Shown here piece by piece: positions 43,850 to 51,829 of a DNA stretch of 59,374 bases. Every line of letters begins with the position of its first letter. Positions within the stretch are counted from its first letter, which is position 1. The notes beneath the pieces were generated by a model that was not told the DNA's origin, made no database searches, and saw only the letters and a list, made by a program, of their open reading frames with translations. Location: IMG/VR virus record IMGVR_UViG_3300042453_005928, positions 1-59,374 of that record; one strand, 5' to 3'. The DNA is from a virus. The translations under genes and the position numbers were made by a program.

Positions 43850-44538
43850 ATAAAATAATTGTAACAGGATCAGAAGGTCTTTTTGGTACAGAGATAGTCA
43901 AACACCTAAAATCTTTAGGTAACGAAATTATTAAAGTTGACATGAAACTTGGTAACGATCTAACTGATGAAAAATTTGTAAAAGAATTTTTTGAAATAAA
44001 TCGTGCAGACCATCTATTAAATTTATATGCTTTAAATCCACATGTAGATAATGGAAATAATTACACGAATTTGTTTGATGTCACACTGTCATCACTAAAT
44101 GATTACTTGCAAGTAAATCTAGTCAGCCTATTCTCTGTTTGTAGGGAATATGCTAGAAATAACCCAAATGGAAATATCGTCAACTTTTCTTCAACGTATG
44201 GATTAGTGTCATCGTACCCCGACATCTACCAAAAGAACAAAGAAAAGCATGTGGGATATTGTGTGTCAAAGGCAGGTGTAGTACAATTAACAAAGTACTT
44301 AGCAGTACATTTAGCTCCCAACATCAGAGTAAATTGTGTAGCACCTGGTGGAGCTGGATTTGAACCAACAAATGAAGAAGGACGAGTCTTTATAGAAAAA
44401 TATGAACAAAAGACTCCGATGAAAAGAATGATGAAGTCTGGTGAACTAAATGGAATTATTGAGTACCTTTGTTCTGACAAATCGTCATATACTACTGGCG
44501 CAGTATTTAGCATCGATGGAGGTTGGACAGCATGGTGA
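43846..44538 (+). CDS. SDR-family oxidoreductase
   Basis: 230 aa. MNKIIVTGSEGLFGTEIVKH is the NAD(P)-binding motif; NIVNFSSTYGLV gives the catalytic Ser, and YCVSKAGVVQLTKYL the YxxxK. VAPGGAGFEPTNEEGR and TGAVFSIDGGWTAW are classical SDR C-terminal features. ATGA overlap with the aminotransferase; its stop lies inside the first codons of the NeuB-like gene. Probably reduces or oxidises an intermediate of the acidic-sugar pathway. Confidence 0.85.
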   Translation: MNKIIVTGSEGLFGTEIVKHLKSLGNEIIKVDMKLGNDLTDEKFVKEFFEINRADHLLNLYALNPHVDNGNNYTNLFDVTLSSLNDYLQVNLVSLFSVCREYARNNPNGNIVNFSSTYGLVSSYPDIYQKNKEKHVGYCVSKAGVVQLTKYLAVHLAPNIRVNCVAPGGAGFEPTNEEGRVFIEKYEQKTPMKRMMKSGELNGIIEYLCSDKSSYTTGAVFSIDGGWTAW

Positions 44539-45383
44539 ATTTTAATAACATTAAGACTCCATATTTGATAGGTGAAATTGGAATAAATCATAACGGAGAT
44601 ATGAATATTGCTAAAAAACTGATTGACGCTGTAAATGCGTGCAACTGGGATTGTGCAAAATTTCAAAAAAGAAATCCTGATGTATGTGTTCCTGAAAATC
44701 AAAAAAGTGTAGTTCGTCAAACTCCATGGGGAGAAATGACATACATTGATTATAAGAAAAAAATTGAATTTGAAAAAACACAATATGATGAAATTGATTC
44801 ATATTGCAAAACAAAGCCATTGAATTGGTCTGCTTCTGTATGGGATATTGATAGCTTAAATTTCTTGTTAAATTATGACGTTCCTTTTATCAAAATTCCA
44901 TCTGCAATGCTAACCAACAAAGAACTTGTTGTTGAAAGCGCTAAATCAAAAAAAGCTATCATAATTTCAACAGGAATGTCTACAGAAAAAGAGGTTGATG
45001 ACGCAATAAATTTGTTAGTGAAGCATTCAGATAACATAGTTGTTATGCATACTAACTCTAGTTACCCAACGCCGGTAGATGAATTAAACCTAAATCTTAT
45101 ACCGTACCTAAAAAATAGGTATGGTTTAACTGTTGGTTATTCTGGTCATGAATTTGACTTAGAGCCAACAGTTATTGCAGTTTCCTTAGGGGCAAAGGTT
45201 ATTGAAAGACACATAACTATTTCTCATAGCTTGTGGGGAACAGATCAAAAATCAAGTCTTGAAGTACATGCAATGAGCATTCTTCAAAAAAGAATTAATG
45301 ATGTACAATTGATGTTGGGAAGTAATAAAAAAGTTTTAACAAAAAGTGAAATTCCAATTAGAGAAAAGCTAAGAGGAAAATAA
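44532..45383 (+). CDS. NeuB/SpsE-like sialic-acid-type synthase
   Basis: 283 aa from ATG 44532 (overlaps the SDR stop). YLIGEIGINHNGDMNIAKKL is the NeuB signature; AKFQKRNPDVCVP, SASVWDIDSLNFLL, IKIPSAMLTNKELV, IISTGMST and GYSGHEFDLEP with the metal-ligand His, then VIERHITISHSLWGTDQKSS. The C-terminal antifreeze-like SAF domain of full-length NeuB (about 350 aa) is absent. Reaction: PEP plus an N-acyl-hexosamine to a nonulosonic acid. Pairs naturally with the SpsF-like CMP transferase. Confidence 0.87.
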   Translation: MVNFNNIKTPYLIGEIGINHNGDMNIAKKLIDAVNACNWDCAKFQKRNPDVCVPENQKSVVRQTPWGEMTYIDYKKKIEFEKTQYDEIDSYCKTKPLNWSASVWDIDSLNFLLNYDVPFIKIPSAMLTNKELVVESAKSKKAIIISTGMSTEKEVDDAINLLVKHSDNIVVMHTNSSYPTPVDELNLNLIPYLKNRYGLTVGYSGHEFDLEPTVIAVSLGAKVIERHITISHSLWGTDQKSSLEVHAMSILQKRINDVQLMLGSNKKVLTKSEIPIREKLRGK

Positions 45384-45384
45384 T

Positions 45385-45681
45385 ATGGTTATCTACGTTG
45401 ATATAGATGAAACTATATGTAAAACGCCAGAAAATCGAGATTATTCAAAAGCAGTTCCAATCAAAAAAAATATAGAAAAAATAAACAAGCTATTTTTTGA
45501 AGGTCATACAATCGTTTACTGGACAGCAAGAGGAACTGTATCTGGAATAGATTGGAGGAATATAACAGAATCTCAGTTTGAAGAATGGGGCGTAAAATAT
45601 CATGAGCTAAAATTAAAAAAGCCCGCATATGATCTTTTTATATGTGACAAGGCTATTAATTCTAATGTTTTTTTTACTTAA
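45385..45681 (+). CDS. Small HAD-family phosphatase
   Basis: 98 aa. VIYVDIDETICKTPENRDYS carries the D-x-D catalytic motif; HTIVYWTARGTVSGIDW is HAD motif II, and a Lys plus ICDKA near the end supply motifs III and IV. Minimal HAD proteins like this occur in capsule clusters. It could dephosphorylate the phosphosugar acid or a precursor. Starts 1 bp after NeuB. Confidence 0.78.
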   Translation: MVIYVDIDETICKTPENRDYSKAVPIKKNIEKINKLFFEGHTIVYWTARGTVSGIDWRNITESQFEEWGVKYHELKLKKPAYDLFICDKAINSNVFFT

Positions 45682-45698
45682 ATTTTAAAATCAAAATT

Positions 45699-46271
45699 AT
45701 GACTATAAATCAAAAAGGTAACGCAAAAAGGCATCCTAATAAATCAGTTAGGGTATCAACACACACACCAGTTCTAGAACTTGCTATTTCATTATTAGGT
45801 AATAATATAACGATAGTTGAACATGGCATGGGAATTTCTAGCACCCCATTCTTTCATAAAGAAGTTAAAATTTCAAGAATACTATCATTTGAAGACGATA
45901 AAAAATGGATGAATTGTGCTGATTGTAATACTACAATAAGTAATAAAATTCATCATATAAATTCTTTCAATTCACTTGAAAATTGCAAAAACATTATAAG
46001 CTCATTTGTAGAAAATCATAAAGATATAATTGTTTTAGTTGATGGTCCAAGTGATCAAAGAATACAGGTTTTAAAAATAGCACAAGAGCTTATGATTTCT
46101 CATATTGTTGAACATGATGCTGAAACATTTAATAGTAATGAATTACTGCAAAGAGTAGAAATTTCAAGAAAAAACAGATATAACGTATACCAATATATAA
46201 AACTCAATCCTGAAACTATGTTTTATACTTTTGATACAATAGAAGATATTAACTACGTTAAAATAATATGA
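45699..46271 (+). CDS. Putative Rossmann-fold (methyltransferase-like) protein
   Basis: 190 aa. ITIVEHGMGISSTPFFHK, ISRILSFEDDKKWM and IIVLVDGPSDQRIQVLKIA follow the strand order of class I methyltransferases that act on small molecules, but the SAM-binding loop is atypical (HGMGIS). The family is uncertain. Its stop overlaps the start of the dehydrogenase gene (ATGA), so it is co-translated with it. Confidence 0.55.
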   Translation: MTINQKGNAKRHPNKSVRVSTHTPVLELAISLLGNNITIVEHGMGISSTPFFHKEVKISRILSFEDDKKWMNCADCNTTISNKIHHINSFNSLENCKNIISSFVENHKDIIVLVDGPSDQRIQVLKIAQELMISHIVEHDAETFNSNELLQRVEISRKNRYNVYQYIKLNPETMFYTFDTIEDINYVKII

Positions 46272-47194
46272 AAAACTCTATTGCAGTTGTTGGTCAAGGT
46301 TTTGTTGGTGGTTCTATTACAACCGTATTCTCTGAACGTGGTTTTGATGTCTATGTTCACGACAAAACTGGAAAAGTATCAACGGGTGGTAAGCAACCTA
46401 CAACAGGTGAAAATGTTTTTCCTTGTAACATAAAAGAATTTGTTGTTGCTTGTGAAAAAGTAAAAGAATTTTCTAACGTATATTTTGTATGTTTGCCAAC
46501 CCCAATGTATGAAGATGGATCTGCAGATCTTAGTATTGTTGAAGGAGTACTTTCACAATTAGCAGAAGTGCCAGGTGAAAGGATTGCAGTGGTAAAATCT
46601 ACTGTTCCTCCTGGCTCAACTGAGGGGTGGAATAAGAGGTTCAATGAACAAGGTTTACGCGTAGTTTTCAACCCAGAGTTCTTAACTGAAAGAACAGCTT
46701 TAGATGATATGCGAAACCAAAATAGAATTGTTTTAGGTGGCCCACGTCCTTGGATCAATACAGTAAAACTTCTATTTAGAAATGCATTTCCTGATGTTCC
46801 GATTATCAAGACTTCATCTACAACCGCAGAAATGGTAAAATATCTAACAAATAACTTCTTAACTGTAAAAGTATCATTTGCAAATGAGATGTCACAAATT
46901 TGTGAAGCGTTAGACAAAAAGGGTCTAAACATTGATTACGATAAAGTAGTTGAGTATGCTTCTTATGACACGAGGATTGGTAAGAGTCATTGGAATGTGC
47001 CAGGACCGGATGGGGATAGGGGTTATGGTGGACATTGCTTTCCAAAAGACATTAATGCAATGATTGATGTTGCTAAAACATGCGGTGTAAGACCAACTAT
47101 GTTACAAGCAGCTTGGGATAAGAATGTAGAGGTTCGTAAAGACAGAGATTGGGAAAAAATGTCAGGTAGGGCAGTTTCGAAAAAAGCAAAGTAA
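46268..47194 (+). CDS. UDP-glucose/GDP-mannose dehydrogenase family, short form
   Basis: 308 aa. SIAVVGQGFVGGSITTVFSE is the NAD site; VYFVCLPTPMYEDGSADLSI, VVKSTVPPGSTEGW, VFNPEFLTERTALDDM, EMVKYLTNNFLTVKVSFANE with the catalytic Lys, and YGGHCFPKDINAMI with the catalytic Cys are all present. The C-terminal UDP-sugar-binding domain is missing or reduced (usual length 390-450 aa). Expected product: a uronic acid nucleotide sugar. The basic tail AVSKKAK replaces it. Confidence 0.87.
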   Translation: MKNSIAVVGQGFVGGSITTVFSERGFDVYVHDKTGKVSTGGKQPTTGENVFPCNIKEFVVACEKVKEFSNVYFVCLPTPMYEDGSADLSIVEGVLSQLAEVPGERIAVVKSTVPPGSTEGWNKRFNEQGLRVVFNPEFLTERTALDDMRNQNRIVLGGPRPWINTVKLLFRNAFPDVPIIKTSSTTAEMVKYLTNNFLTVKVSFANEMSQICEALDKKGLNIDYDKVVEYASYDTRIGKSHWNVPGPDGDRGYGGHCFPKDINAMIDVAKTCGVRPTMLQAAWDKNVEVRKDRDWEKMSGRAVSKKAK

Positions 47195-47200
47195 AAATAT

Positions 47201-48178
47201 ATGTACAAGATTCTTGAAGAGTTTATTGAGAGGTTTAAATTATCACCTTCATCATCCCAACTTTCAACGTCTACTCATTTTATAAATGGTGATTCAAACC
47301 TAGATCAAACGCAGGTATTCATGTATCTGCTATTAAACTACATGAATAACGTAGATGATATTGAATCACTTGGTGTAGATAAAGATGCACTAAAAAATAC
47401 TTCAATTGAAGACTTCAAGATTAGTGAAGACTTACTTAGATCTGCTTGGTCAGGCTTCGATAAAGGAGCTTCACCAAGCAGAAAAGTAGGTGATTTATTT
47501 TGGTCAACACTAGATTGGAAAAAATACAAAGACATCAAAATACTTGATATTGGGTGTGGTTCTGGTGGGTATGCAAAAAAGATATATGGGTGGTCACAAG
47601 GAAATATGAAATCATATTCAGGTTTTGATGTATTTCCAAATGCTAAATGGAATGACGTGTCTCAATGGGGAAAGCAAAATAACGTTGATATTGAGTTTTC
47701 TAAAATCAATATAGATGAAAATAACATAAAAGACTTCATACCAAAGGGAACAAACTTTTTCATTTCTCAATCAGCACTTGAACACCTAAAGTATGATTTG
47801 AAATACTTTCAAGGTGTAAGATCTTTCATTGATTCTGTCGATTACCCAGTGACTCAAGTTCATATATTTCCTGGTTCAGCATCACTTAAGCTTTTTCTTT
47901 TGCACGGTTATAGGCAATACGGTTTAAACTCAATTGCAAAGATTATTAGAATTTTTAGGAATGAAAAAGTTAGATTGGTTCGTATGTGTGGAGATGCATG
48001 TAATGAACTACACTATGAGTTTATAACTAAACCTCTATATGTAGATCGAGCTAAAGACAGAAGAGAGACAGAAACAGACCTTTATGATAAGTTATTATTT
48101 GAATCTGTGATTGCTGACATGAATCAAGAAATAAAAAATCCTTGTTTCTGGGCAATGATTATTGAATCAAATAATTAG
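47201..48178 (+). CDS. SAM-dependent methyltransferase, last gene of the glycan cluster
   Basis: 325 aa. Residues about 105-230 are a class I methyltransferase: KILDIGCGSGGYAKKIYGWS, a GFDVFPNAKW ribose-binding segment and FFISQSALEHLKYDLKYF. The N-terminal 100 residues are an unrecognised helical extension. It starts 6 bp after the dehydrogenase gene and lies before the inverted repeat at 48195-48220, which may end this cluster. Confidence 0.78.
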   Translation: MYKILEEFIERFKLSPSSSQLSTSTHFINGDSNLDQTQVFMYLLLNYMNNVDDIESLGVDKDALKNTSIEDFKISEDLLRSAWSGFDKGASPSRKVGDLFWSTLDWKKYKDIKILDIGCGSGGYAKKIYGWSQGNMKSYSGFDVFPNAKWNDVSQWGKQNNVDIEFSKINIDENNIKDFIPKGTNFFISQSALEHLKYDLKYFQGVRSFIDSVDYPVTQVHIFPGSASLKLFLLHGYRQYGLNSIAKIIRIFRNEKVRLVRMCGDACNELHYEFITKPLYVDRAKDRRETETDLYDKLLFESVIADMNQEIKNPCFWAMIIESNN

Positions 48179-48194
48179 AAAAACTTGAACTGTG

Positions 48195-48220
48195 TTACTC
48201 AAATAATATAGTTTGAGTAA
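48195..48220 (+). promoter_or_regulatory. 9-bp perfect inverted repeat abutting a start codon
   Basis: TTACTCAAA (48195-48203) and TTTGAGTAA (48212-48220) form a perfect 9-bp stem with an 8-nt loop, ending on the base before ATG 48221. It may end the glycan transcript, serve as an operator, or regulate translation of the nuclease, which has no obvious Shine-Dalgarno other than GAG within the stem. No T-run follows, so a classical terminator is less likely. Confidence 0.5.
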
Positions 48221-49039
48221 ATGAATAACGATGGTACAAGTTTTCAAAACTTACCCACAGGAAAACCACATGTTTCTTTTTCAGAGGTAAAACTTTGGAA
48301 AGAGTGTTCTTATAGGCACAACCTTTTTCATGTAAAAAAGATTGATCTGTCGAAACCATCACCTGTATTAGAATTTGGTACAGCGATTCACGCTGCTTGT
48401 GAAAAATACCTTCTAAGCCGGGTGATGGATCCACAGATTACAATCAATCACTTAGAGTCTGCATGGAAAAAGCACGAAGCTAACTCTGACTTTTCAACGG
48501 ATGCTTTAGAAAAAGCAAAGTCAGAGGCTTTACAAATACTGTCAGAAGTCCCTGGATTCCTTGACAGAGAATTCCCAAATTGGGAAGTAGTGGATGCTGA
48601 GCACCAATTATACGAAGGTGTTGAGGGGCATCCTCATGCTTTTAAGGGGTTCATTGATGGTGTGATCAAGGCAAAAGGAAAAAGGGGAGAAACAATTTAT
48701 TGGATCTTAGACTGGAAGACAACAGCGAGGGGTTGGTTCCGCGAAAAGAGATCTGATGATATGGTGAAATCGCAACTTGCACTATATAAAAATTACTGGT
48801 GTCAAAAAAACCCAGATGTTCCAACTAAAGATGTAAGATGTGGGTTTATTCTTTTAAAGAAATCTGCAAAACCTGGAGATCACTGTGAGTTATTTTCAGT
48901 TTCTCTTGGTGAAGTACCAATCAAGCGATCTTTAAAAATTGTTAGCAACATGATTACCTCCGTAAAAAGAGGGGTTGTGATAAAAAACAGGGATTCTTGC
49001 ACTTGGTGTGAATATAAAGGCACAGAACATTGTACGTAA
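48221..49039 (+). CDS. RecB/Cas4-like PD-(D/E)XK nuclease with Fe-S cysteines
   Basis: 272 aa. HVSFSEVKLWKECSYRHNLF with Cys29, FGTAIHAACEKY (His57), GFIDGVI (Asp146), LDWKTT (Asp164, Lys166) and KSQLALYKNYW (Gln185) are the ordered motifs of the RecB/AddB-type nuclease. C260, C263 and C271 with C29 make the four-Cys arrangement that binds an iron-sulphur cluster in AddB and Cas4. Such 5'-end-processing exonucleases are found in many T4-like marine phages. Likely a DNA processing role in recombination or host DNA breakdown. Confidence 0.88.
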   Translation: MNNDGTSFQNLPTGKPHVSFSEVKLWKECSYRHNLFHVKKIDLSKPSPVLEFGTAIHAACEKYLLSRVMDPQITINHLESAWKKHEANSDFSTDALEKAKSEALQILSEVPGFLDREFPNWEVVDAEHQLYEGVEGHPHAFKGFIDGVIKAKGKRGETIYWILDWKTTARGWFREKRSDDMVKSQLALYKNYWCQKNPDVPTKDVRCGFILLKKSAKPGDHCELFSVSLGEVPIKRSLKIVSNMITSVKRGVVIKNRDSCTWCEYKGTEHCT

Positions 49040-49083
49040 AAAGAAGTTACAATCATAAAAAAAGAGATACGATATAGGTGACA

Positions 49084-50337
49084 ATGGGAAACGATAAAAA
49101 AACTATTTTAATGTTGTGTGATCACCCACTATCAACGTCTGGTGTAGGGACGCAGGCAAGATGGTTGATACATGGTCTATTGAATACTGGTAAATACAGA
49201 TTTCGTGTTTTTGGCGGTGCAGTAAAACATGAAGATTACAGTGTAAATGTTGTTAATGAAGACTTTATCATCAAACCAACAAATGGGTTTGGTGATAGAA
49301 ATTTGCTGAGACAAACACTTGTTCAAGTAAGGCCCGACGCGCTTCTTCTTTTTACTGATCCACGATTCTTTATTTGGGTTTGGGAAATGGCAGATGAAAT
49401 TAGGCAGATTTGTCCAATAACTTATTGGCACTTGTGGGATAATCATCCATGGCCAGACTTCAATAAAGTTTTATATGAGTCTACTGATTTGATCAACTGC
49501 ATTAATTGGCCCACTTACAGTATGGTTAAAGAAAGATTTCCAGAAAAAACCAATTACATACCCCATGCAGTTCCAAAAGAGTTATATAAGCCACTTCCTG
49601 AAGAAGAGGTAAAGAAGTTTAAAAAGAAGCTACTTGGTGAAAAAAGAGTTGATGATTTTGTTGTCGGTTATGTAAGCAGAAATGCAAGAAGAAAAATGCC
49701 AAGTGATATTCTTGTTTCATGGAAAATGTTTTTAGACAACCTTGAATCAAAACACGGTCACAGAAAAGCAACCATGGTAATGCACACAGAACCCCTTGAT
49801 CCAGAAGGACCAAACCTTTATCACGTCACTGATATGCTTGGAATACAGGACAACGTAGTATTTTCTAAGAATAGAACTACATTTGAAGAAATGTGTGTTT
49901 TATATAACACGTTTGATACTATTGTCAACAGAAGTTCTAATGAAGGCTTTGGGTTGCCAACGCTTGAAATGATGATGTGTGGCAAACCAATCATAGCAAT
50001 AAAGACGGGAGGTTTAACAAGACAAGTAGAAGATCTTGAAACAGGTGAGCAATACGGTATAGCCCTAGAACCTGAAGTTAAGTCTTTGGTTGGTAATCAA
50101 ATGGTTCCTTACATATATGAAGATCTCGTATCACATGAATCTGTTTCAAATGCATTCATGAAGATGTACGAATTAGGACCTGAAGGTAGAAAAGAATTAG
50201 GAGCAAAAGCAATGAATCATGCTCATAAAGATTATGACTTAAATAATGTCGTAAAGAGTTGGGATGAAACGTTGAGTAGCACAATAAAAAAATGGAAAGA
50301 AGATAAACCATTGACCTGGACTCACACGGAGATTTGA
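49084..50337 (+). CDS. Family 4 glycosyltransferase
   Basis: 417 aa. TILMLCDHPLSTSGVGTQAR begins a full GT4 with the Gly-rich loop; VGYVSRNARRKMPSDILVSW and TIVNRSSNEGFGLPTLEMMM carry the donor-binding and E-x7-E motifs. ATG 49084 is preferred over GTG 49078; AGGTG lies just before it. It and the next gene, of the same family, are contiguous (TGA then ATG), forming a pair separate from the earlier cluster. Confidence 0.88.
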   Translation: MGNDKKTILMLCDHPLSTSGVGTQARWLIHGLLNTGKYRFRVFGGAVKHEDYSVNVVNEDFIIKPTNGFGDRNLLRQTLVQVRPDALLLFTDPRFFIWVWEMADEIRQICPITYWHLWDNHPWPDFNKVLYESTDLINCINWPTYSMVKERFPEKTNYIPHAVPKELYKPLPEEEVKKFKKKLLGEKRVDDFVVGYVSRNARRKMPSDILVSWKMFLDNLESKHGHRKATMVMHTEPLDPEGPNLYHVTDMLGIQDNVVFSKNRTTFEEMCVLYNTFDTIVNRSSNEGFGLPTLEMMMCGKPIIAIKTGGLTRQVEDLETGEQYGIALEPEVKSLVGNQMVPYIYEDLVSHESVSNAFMKMYELGPEGRKELGAKAMNHAHKDYDLNNVVKSWDETLSSTIKKWKEDKPLTWTHTEI

Positions 50338-51510
50338 ATGAAAAAGGTATTACTTAGAGGACCGTCACTTACACAATCTGGTTATGGAGTGCATACTAGG
50401 CAGGTAGCTAAATGGCTTCTTTCGAAGGAAAATATTGATGTAAAATTTCAAGTATTACCGTGGGGAGATACACAGTGGTTACTTGACAAGTATGCACATA
50501 ACGGGTTAGTTGAAAAGATTATGAAAGCAACTACTGAGGTAAAAAAAGATTCAAAGTATGATGTTTCTTTTCAACTTCAACTACCAAATGAGTGGGATTC
50601 AAATCTTGCAAATTTTAATGTTGGAGTAACAGCTGGTATTGAAACTGATGTATGTAATCCTGATTGGGTTGATGCGTGTAACAAAATGAACATGGTAATA
50701 GTACCGTCTAATCACGCAATGAACTCACTAAAAAGTAATGGTAAAATAAATGTACCAATTCATGTAGTTGCAGAATCTTTTTGCGATGAAATACTTGAAG
50801 AGCCACAACAAAAAACAGTTGAACGGCTACCACGATTTTCAACTGATTTTAACTTCTTGATCTTCGGCCAAATAACGGGTGATAATCCTTTCAACGACAG
50901 GAAGAATATATTCTTCACAATAAAGTGGTTATGTGAAGTATTCAAAGACGATAAAGACGTTGGAATTGTTCTAAAAACAAACATGTGTAGAAATACACAT
51001 ATTGACAAGCAACGTACTAAGCAATTACTAAAAACATTAGTAAAAGAATGTAGGACTGGATCATTCCCAAAGATACACTTGATACACGGAGATCTTTCAA
51101 ATGAAGAGGTCTCTGCACTTTATAAACATGATCAAATAAAAGCATTAGTTACCCTAACACGAGGTGAGGGTTACGGACTACCGATACTTGAGGCAGCTGC
51201 AAGTGGTTTACCAGTGATTGCTACAAACTGGTCAGGTCACACAGATTTCTTATCACACGGAAAGTTTATTCAAATTTCATATGCTTTGAAACAGGTACAT
51301 CACTCTAGGATTGATAAAAAAATATTTATGCCTAATGCAAAATGGGCAGAAGCAAATGAAGATGATTTTAAAAAGAAGGTTCTAAAATTTAGAAACAATC
51401 ATACTGTACCAAAAGAGTGGGCAATTGAACTTTCAAGTGTAATAAAAGAAAAGTATTCTTCTAAAGCTATTGAAAATGATTATGACAAACTAACAAAAGA
51501 TTTTCTATGA
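50338..51510 (+). CDS. Family 4 glycosyltransferase
   Basis: 390 aa. VLLRGPSLTQSGYGVHTRQV gives the N-terminal loop; FNFLIFGQITGDNPFNDRKN the donor domain; TLTRGEGYGLPILEAAASGL the E-x7-E region. Similar size and architecture to the preceding gene, and possibly a diverged duplicate of it. Its stop overlaps the start of the small membrane protein (ATGA), so it is coupled to the late-transcription genes. Confidence 0.88.
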   Translation: MKKVLLRGPSLTQSGYGVHTRQVAKWLLSKENIDVKFQVLPWGDTQWLLDKYAHNGLVEKIMKATTEVKKDSKYDVSFQLQLPNEWDSNLANFNVGVTAGIETDVCNPDWVDACNKMNMVIVPSNHAMNSLKSNGKINVPIHVVAESFCDEILEEPQQKTVERLPRFSTDFNFLIFGQITGDNPFNDRKNIFFTIKWLCEVFKDDKDVGIVLKTNMCRNTHIDKQRTKQLLKTLVKECRTGSFPKIHLIHGDLSNEEVSALYKHDQIKALVTLTRGEGYGLPILEAAASGLPVIATNWSGHTDFLSHGKFIQISYALKQVHHSRIDKKIFMPNAKWAEANEDDFKKKVLKFRNNHTVPKEWAIELSSVIKEKYSSKAIENDYDKLTKDFL

Positions 51511-51812
51511 TTATTGCACTACTATTTTTATCAATAACGTCACTATGTTCTATCGTTGGTTTGTATTATAGCGTAAAAAAAAACATACAGTTAATTGAAG
51601 AGTTAGAGGTAATAAACTCTCAGTTAGATTCATCCATAGAAGAATTAGACTATTTGCATAAGAAAATAGATAAAAAATCAAAAGTAGAATTATTTTCTGA
51701 CGAACCTATGATACGTGAATTAGTCGAAGATATTAAGCAAGCAAAAAAAATAGTCATGAGTATTTCTGAGTCTTTTACAGTTGAAAAAGAAAATAACACA
51801 AAAAGTTTATAA
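51507..51812 (+). CDS. Small membrane-anchored coiled-coil protein
   Basis: 101 aa. The N-terminal segment IIALLFLSITSLCSIVGLYY (2-21) is a membrane helix or uncleaved signal anchor, followed by a helical, acidic, likely coiled-coil domain (LIEELEVINSQLDSSIEELD). No family. Coupled (ATGA) to the upstream glycosyltransferase and 17 bp before gp55. Topology would place the coiled coil on one side of the inner membrane. Confidence 0.65.
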   Translation: MIIALLFLSITSLCSIVGLYYSVKKNIQLIEELEVINSQLDSSIEELDYLHKKIDKKSKVELFSDEPMIRELVEDIKQAKKIVMSISESFTVEKENNTKSL

Positions 51813-51829
51813 AAGAAAGTTCTAGTTTA

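Noticed and set aside
44226-44783. A 185-codon minus-strand frame across the SDR/NeuB junction
   Set aside because: Antisense to two well-supported coding genes and rich in Phe/Ile/Ser like other shadows.
46357-46932. A 191-codon minus-strand frame opposite the dehydrogenase
   Set aside because: The plus strand carries all motifs of the dehydrogenase family; this is its complement.
29302-48178. Idea that the glycan cluster is host DNA in a chimeric contig
   Set aside because: Gene packing and AT-rich composition match the flanking phage genes, and the clusters join phage genes on both sides without a visible break; kept only as a check.
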